Shown one piece after another: positions 14,467-17,169 of a DNA stretch of 17,169 nucleotides (positions are counted from its first letter, which is position 1; each line of letters starts with the position of its first letter). The notes beneath the pieces were generated by a model that was not told the DNA's origin, made no database searches, and saw only the letters and a list, made by a program, of their open reading frames with translations. The stretch comes from Pseudonocardia sp. Its GTDB lineage: Bacteria; Actinomycetota; Actinomycetes; Mycobacteriales; Pseudonocardiaceae. Position numbers and translations under genes: made by a program. Location: positions 1 through 17,169 of the forward strand of contig JAKDLE010000004.1 in assembly GCA_030453005.1 (NCBI GenBank), in the 5' to 3' direction.

Positions 14467-14874
14467 TCAGGGCAGCACGGCCGTGGCCTCGATCTCGACC
14501 AGGAAGTCCGGCGCCCAGAGCGCCTGGACGCCGATGACGGTCAGCGGCGGCATCGGCGCGCTGAAGCCGTGGGCCTGCTGGGCGCGCGAGATCCCGTCGA
14601 AGAGTTCCTCCGCCATCGTCTGCGTCCACCCGACGACGTAGAAGGTCAGGCGGGCGATGTCGTCGACATCGCCGCCCGCCCCGCTGACCCCGGTCGCGAC
14701 GTTCTGCAGGGCGGAGTGGACCTGACCCGCGAGGTCTGTTGCTGTCGGTCGTCCCGCCGGGGTGACGGCGACCTGTCCTGCGAGCAGCAGGAGCCGGGAT
14801 CCGGTCGCCAGGGCCACGGGCGCGTAGTCGGTCTGCTCGAGCAGACCTTCGGGATGGCTGAGTTGCACGGTCAT
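14467..14874 (-). CDS. RidA/YjgF-family enamine/imine deaminase
   Basis: This is a complete 135-residue protein of the Rid family, which hydrolyses reactive enamines/imines formed by PLP enzymes; some members are pathway-specific. Core features are LATGSRLLLLAGQVAVTPAG (strand/loop), DLAGQVHSALQNV, VDDIARLTFYVV, and the C-terminal PPLTVIGVQALWAPDFLVEI EATAVLP. The conserved Arg of RidA (normally in the R.A segment near residue 105) is not in its usual place: here it reads FSAPMPPLTVIG. This may be a non-canonical Rid subgroup. ATG 14874 has AAAGGAC about 8 bases upstream. It starts 32 bases after the beta-lactamase fragment on the same strand, so its promoter may lie within that fragment. It is only distantly similar to the RidA fragment at 5562-5810. 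Confidence 0.88.
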   Translation of the reverse strand: MTVQLSHPEGLLEQTDYAPVALATGSRLLLLAGQVAVTPAGRPTATDLAGQVHSALQNVATGVSGAGGDVDDIARLTFYVVGWTQTMAEELFDGISRAQQAHGFSAPMPPLTVIGVQALWAPDFLVEIEATAVLP

Positions 14875-14906
14875 GACTTCGTCCTTTCCGAGGGGTGTGC
14901 GTGTGC

Positions 14907-15266
14907 TTACCGGCCGACGAGCCGGCGGACCGCGATCGCGGTCGCCTCGGCGATGGTCGCGTCGCCGGCCGTCGTCTCAGGGTCGTCGGGGTCGGTGTAG
15001 ACGGCGAGGACCAGCGGTGCGCGGTCCGGGGGCAGGACGATGCCGACGTCGTTGCGCTCGCCCCGGGTGCCCGTTCCCGTCTTGTCGCCTACCCCCCACC
15101 CGACCGGGACACCGGCCCGGATGGTGGCGTCGCCGGTGGTGTTCGCAACGAGCCAGGCGGTCAGCCGGTCGCGGGCGTCGAGCCCGGCGGCCAGCCGGGC
15201 GCGTCCGGGCGGGGACCCGCGGCGAGGGCCGCCAGCCGCCCGGAGGGCCCCGGCGATGGCGGCCGG
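14907..15266 (-). pseudogene. Class A beta-lactamase, C-terminal fragment
   Basis: The end of a class A (serine) beta-lactamase is clear: LTAWLVANTTGDATIRAGVP, VGWGVGDKTGTGTRGERNDV, GIVLPPDRAPLVLAVYTDP, then TAA at 14907. KTG sits at about 15083-15075. Faint similarity extends back to VPAAIAGALR near 15266. The rest of the gene, including the SxxK nucleophile, SDN and ExxLN motifs, is absent, and a 14-base-stem hairpin lies just upstream at 15296-15330. About 95-120 of some 290 residues survive, with no signal peptide. It cannot be an active resistance gene. Confidence 0.78.
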
Positions 15267-15295
15267 GACACGACAGCCGACGACGACGCAGCGGA

Positions 15296-15330
15296 TCGAC
15301 CGGAGGGCGCAGCACCCGCCCTCCGGTCGA
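15296..15330 (-). terminator. Strong perfect hairpin downstream of DUF418 gene
   Basis: The 14-base perfect arms TCGACCGGAGGGCG and CGCCCTCCGGTCGA surround a 7-base loop (15310-15316). The hairpin begins 57 bases past the DUF418 stop on its strand. The high-GC stem without a T-run fits actinobacterial terminators. The symmetry would also act on the plus strand. Confidence 0.6.
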
Positions 15331-15386
15331 CCACGGCCGTCGAACGTGAGGTCGACGATCACCGCGGAGCACTGCCTTGGGCACGG

Positions 15387-16586
15387 TCAGGTCCTCGGTC
15401 GGTAGGTGAGTCGGCGCAGCAGCACCTCCGCCGGTCCGCGGATGCCCGCGACGTCAAGTCGGTGGGCGACGGCGACGGTGAGCAGCCATACCCCGATCCC
15501 GACGAGCATCGCGGTGGCGCTGGACAGGTGCGCCCCGAGGCCGAGGCCCCATGCCGACAGCGTGGGCACGAAGAGCAGAGACTGGGCCAGGTAGCCCGAC
15601 AGCGACCGGCGGCCCAGCGCGACGAGTGCGCGGACGGGCAGCGGCGGGGTCGCGCCGCTGATCCGGTGGGCGATCAGCCCGAAGACCGCGGCGACGCCGA
15701 CGCCGGCGAAGATCCCGGTGAACAGGTGCAGGGACAGGAACGCCGACGGGTTGGGCACGACGAGCACGCCGAGGTGGAGCAGCGCCTGCAGCGATCCGAG
15801 ACCCCAGCCGAGCGTGAGGCCGAGTACGGCGGTGCGGCGCAGCAGCGGCAGGTGCCGGCCGGGTTCGTCGAGGATGCGGTGGCGGGCGGCGAGGATCCCG
15901 ATCAGGAACGCGGCGGGCATCACGAGCCCGACCAGCGAGGAGATCGGGGTGGGCACCCACAGCACCAGCCGGAGCAGGACCGAGATCGGGTAGTTCGGCT
16001 CGGCGGCGGCCTGCTGTTGCAGGGCCATCGACCCGGCCGCTGCGGGGGCGAGCTGGCCGAGGGCGGCGAGGGCGAGGTTGCCGAGGGCGCCGAGCGCGAG
16101 CAGCACGCCGATCCAGATCTTGAGGGTGCGGTCGCTGCGGTGCAGGAACAGCGGGACGAGCAGCAGCCCGAGCAGTCCGTAGGTGCCGAGGATGTCGCCC
16201 TGCCACAGCAGCGCGGCGTGGACCAGGCCGAAGGCGAGCAGCCACCAGTGGCGGGTGCGCAGGAGCCGGTGGACCTCGCGTTCGGAGCTGCCGGCGGCGA
16301 TGCGGCGGGCGTGGAGCTGGCCGATGCCGTAGGCGAACAGCAGCCCGAACAGCGTCCAGGCCCGCCCGTCGACGAACACGATCGTCAGGGCCTGCGCGAT
16401 GCGGTCGGCGACGCCGCCGTCGGCGGGGTGCAGCAGGGTGGAGCCGAGTTCTGAGGTGTAGAGGAACCACGGGACGTGCGCGAGCGCGATGAGCAGCAGC
16501 ATCATCCCGCGGGCGAGGTCGGGGGCCAGGGACCGCTCGGCCACCGGTGTCGGCGCCGCGGCAGTGGCCGGGTGCATCGTGCTCAT
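15387..16586 (-). CDS. DUF418-family multi-pass membrane protein
   Basis: This is a 399-residue integral membrane protein with about ten hydrophobic segments (for example ARGMMLLLIALAHVPWFLYT, GLLLVPLFLH, LVGLVMPAAFLIGILAARH). The C-terminal DUF418 pattern LGRRSLSGYLAQSLLFV...GPAEVLLRRLTYRP is clear. Family members, such as YeiB-like proteins, are of unknown biochemical function; some resemble acyltransferase membrane domains. ATG 16586 overlaps the TGA of the DUF4177 gene as TGATG, so translation is likely coupled. A longer frame upstream exists only because it overlaps that gene. A strong terminator-like hairpin follows at 15296-15330. The first codons are also found as a dead piece at 6864-6915. 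Confidence 0.9.
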   Translation of the reverse strand: MSTMHPATAAAPTPVAERSLAPDLARGMMLLLIALAHVPWFLYTSELGSTLLHPADGGVADRIAQALTIVFVDGRAWTLFGLLFAYGIGQLHARRIAAGSSEREVHRLLRTRHWWLLAFGLVHAALLWQGDILGTYGLLGLLLVPLFLHRSDRTLKIWIGVLLALGALGNLALAALGQLAPAAAGSMALQQQAAAEPNYPISVLLRLVLWVPTPISSLVGLVMPAAFLIGILAARHRILDEPGRHLPLLRRTAVLGLTLGWGLGSLQALLHLGVLVVPNPSAFLSLHLFTGIFAGVGVAAVFGLIAHRISGATPPLPVRALVALGRRSLSGYLAQSLLFVPTLSAWGLGLGAHLSSATAMLVGIGVWLLTVAVAHRLDVAGIRGPAEVLLRRLTYRPRT

Positions 16587-16771
16587 CACCGGGCTCGCTT
16601 GAGCAGCACCAGGATGTCGCCGGGCGCCGCGCCGACGCTGGGCTGCAGAATGTTCACGGCCTCCCACCCCTCGCGGCCGAGCTCGTTGAGCCGACGCTCC
16701 ATCTCGGCGTGGTCGAAACCCTTCCAGCCGAGTCCGAACGTGACGATCTTGTGTTCGACTGACGTGGTCAT
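16586..16771 (-). CDS. Small DUF4177-like protein
   Basis: This 61-residue protein has the DUF4177 layout EHKIVTFGLGWKGFDHAEME, RRLNELGREGWEAVNILQPS, then GDILVLLKRAR. The pair of a strand starting K.V.F and a helix ending LN.LG.EGWE is the hallmark of this family, whose function is unknown. The start is ATG 16771, where similarity to the second copy begins; only a weak GGCGG precedes it. The stop TGA overlaps the DUF418 start. Purifying selection is plausible, because most of the roughly 21 differences from the dead copy fall in wobble positions or its degraded part. It is probably in one operon with the membrane protein upstream and DUF418 downstream. Confidence 0.78.
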   Translation of the reverse strand: MTTSVEHKIVTFGLGWKGFDHAEMERRLNELGREGWEAVNILQPSVGAAPGDILVLLKRAR

Positions 16772-16777
16772 GTCCGC

Positions 16778-16809
16778 CAGTCGACACCGTGCCGTCGCGG
16801 CATGCTCAA
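16778..16809 (-). promoter_or_regulatory. Conserved leader block upstream of DUF4177 (copy 2)
   Basis: It is identical over 32 bases to 7105-7136, with the same TGCCG-TCG-CGGCA dyad at 16790-16802. It lies directly before the DUF4177 start and could be a promoter, operator or RNA hairpin. I cannot tell which. Confidence 0.4.
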
Positions 16810-16910
16810 CCCCGGATCGTGTGTCCTGCAGCTCGGCGTCGCGCGGTTGCTGGGCGAGGAAGCGCTCGAGCGTGCGTTCCAGCTTGGCGTCGGCCCGCCG
16901 ACGACGGCCA

Positions 16911-17169
16911 TCACGGTCCGACAGGGCTGGTTGCCCGCGCCCGCCGCTCCCGAACCCACACGAGCACGACCATGCCGACATAGGCGGCGGCCGGGATCAG
17001 CAGGAACGCGCCGCCGGAGCCGACGGAGCGGTCGGCCGAGAGGGGCCCACCCCCCGCCAGCAGCGCGCCGACCGTGAAGATCAGGACGTTGCCGGCGGTG
17101 TGCAGCGCGACCCCCGCCTCGACCCCGCCGCTGATGACTCCCATCAGGCCTGCGGAGACGCCGAACACG
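16911..17169 (-). CDS. Partial small membrane protein (runs off window)
   Basis: The last 86 codons of a gene whose start lies beyond 17169. Hydrophobic runs AGNVLIFTVGALLAGG and GGAFLLIPAAAYVGMVVLVW (ending in the basic tail VRERRARATSP) predict at least two membrane segments, plus a glycine-rich start (GVSAGLMGVISGGVEAGVAL). I do not recognise the family. Its C-terminal segment has a decayed counterpart at 7198-7349, so it belongs to the same duplicated locus as DUF4177 and DUF418. About 140 bases separate its stop from the DUF4177 start, where no shared reading frame is conserved. Confidence 0.6.
   Translation of the reverse strand, partial: VFGVSAGLMGVISGGVEAGVALHTAGNVLIFTVGALLAGGGPLSADRSVGSGGAFLLIPAAAYVGMVVLVWVRERRARATSPVGP

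Noticed and set aside
14895..16454. 519-codon plus-strand frame opposite DUF418 and beta-lactamase fragment
   Set aside because: Its Glu/Gln/Gly-rich sequence is the antisense of membrane-protein codons; the minus-strand genes have clear domains.
16772..16981. N-terminally extended DUF4177 or a separate small protein upstream
   Set aside because: The upstream frame is not conserved with copy 1, where a one-base length difference breaks it; the family starts at the ATG at 16771.

Overview
This is a very GC-rich stretch of chromosome, or chromosome-like DNA, from an actinobacterium. Codon use, GTG starts, the NarL-type two-component pair, the DUF418 protein and IS110/IS256-type transposase remnants would all fit a Pseudonocardia-like or Streptomyces-like host, but I cannot name the species from sequence alone. 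I see no tRNA, rRNA or CRISPR array.

Layout. (1) 1-1748 is the wrecked 3' end of a large DUF1998-type helicase gene on +. It has a frameshift near 340, an in-frame TGA at 1524, and is cut off by the 5' end of an IS256-family transposase on -. (2) 2002-3452 is an intact divergent pair: an SDR oxidoreductase (-) and a TetR regulator (+), with a dyad between them. (3) 3676-8567 is a run of minus-strand small-molecule genes: an epoxide hydrolase, a medium-chain quinone-oxidoreductase-like enzyme, a truncated RidA, an antibiotic-biosynthesis-monooxygenase-type protein and an NmrA-like protein. Dead scraps lie between them: a TAP-like hydrolase tail, a possible transposase scrap, and a decayed copy of a DUF4177/DUF418/membrane-protein locus. 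(4) 8568-9839 is mostly non-coding and contains a decayed PPOX-type flavoprotein gene. (5) 9840-13400 is a MerR gene killed by one in-frame TAA, then an intact histidine kinase and NarL-type response regulator. The kinase has two sensor/dimerisation modules but only one ATPase domain. (6) 13613-14390 is an IS110-family transposase remnant with frameshifts and an internal deletion. (7) 14467-17169 holds an intact RidA, the C-terminal fragment of a class A beta-lactamase, a strong hairpin, and an intact DUF418/DUF4177/membrane-protein locus. That locus is the sister of the decayed copy at about 6864-7349.

The intact genes suggest redox and detoxification chemistry (epoxide opening, enone or quinone reduction, enamine/imine deamination, quinol oxidation, ketone/alcohol interconversion) under at least one local TetR-type regulator, plus an envelope- or stress-sensing two-component system. 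Whether they form one pathway is inference. The most striking feature is the density of eroded genes between intact ones: roughly nine gene or element remnants in 17 kb, which reads as a recombination-prone accessory region. I did not find a convincing complete new defence or mobile system. The best candidates for a second look are the double-module kinase, the duplicated locus, and the helicase with its nuclease-like C-terminal extension.
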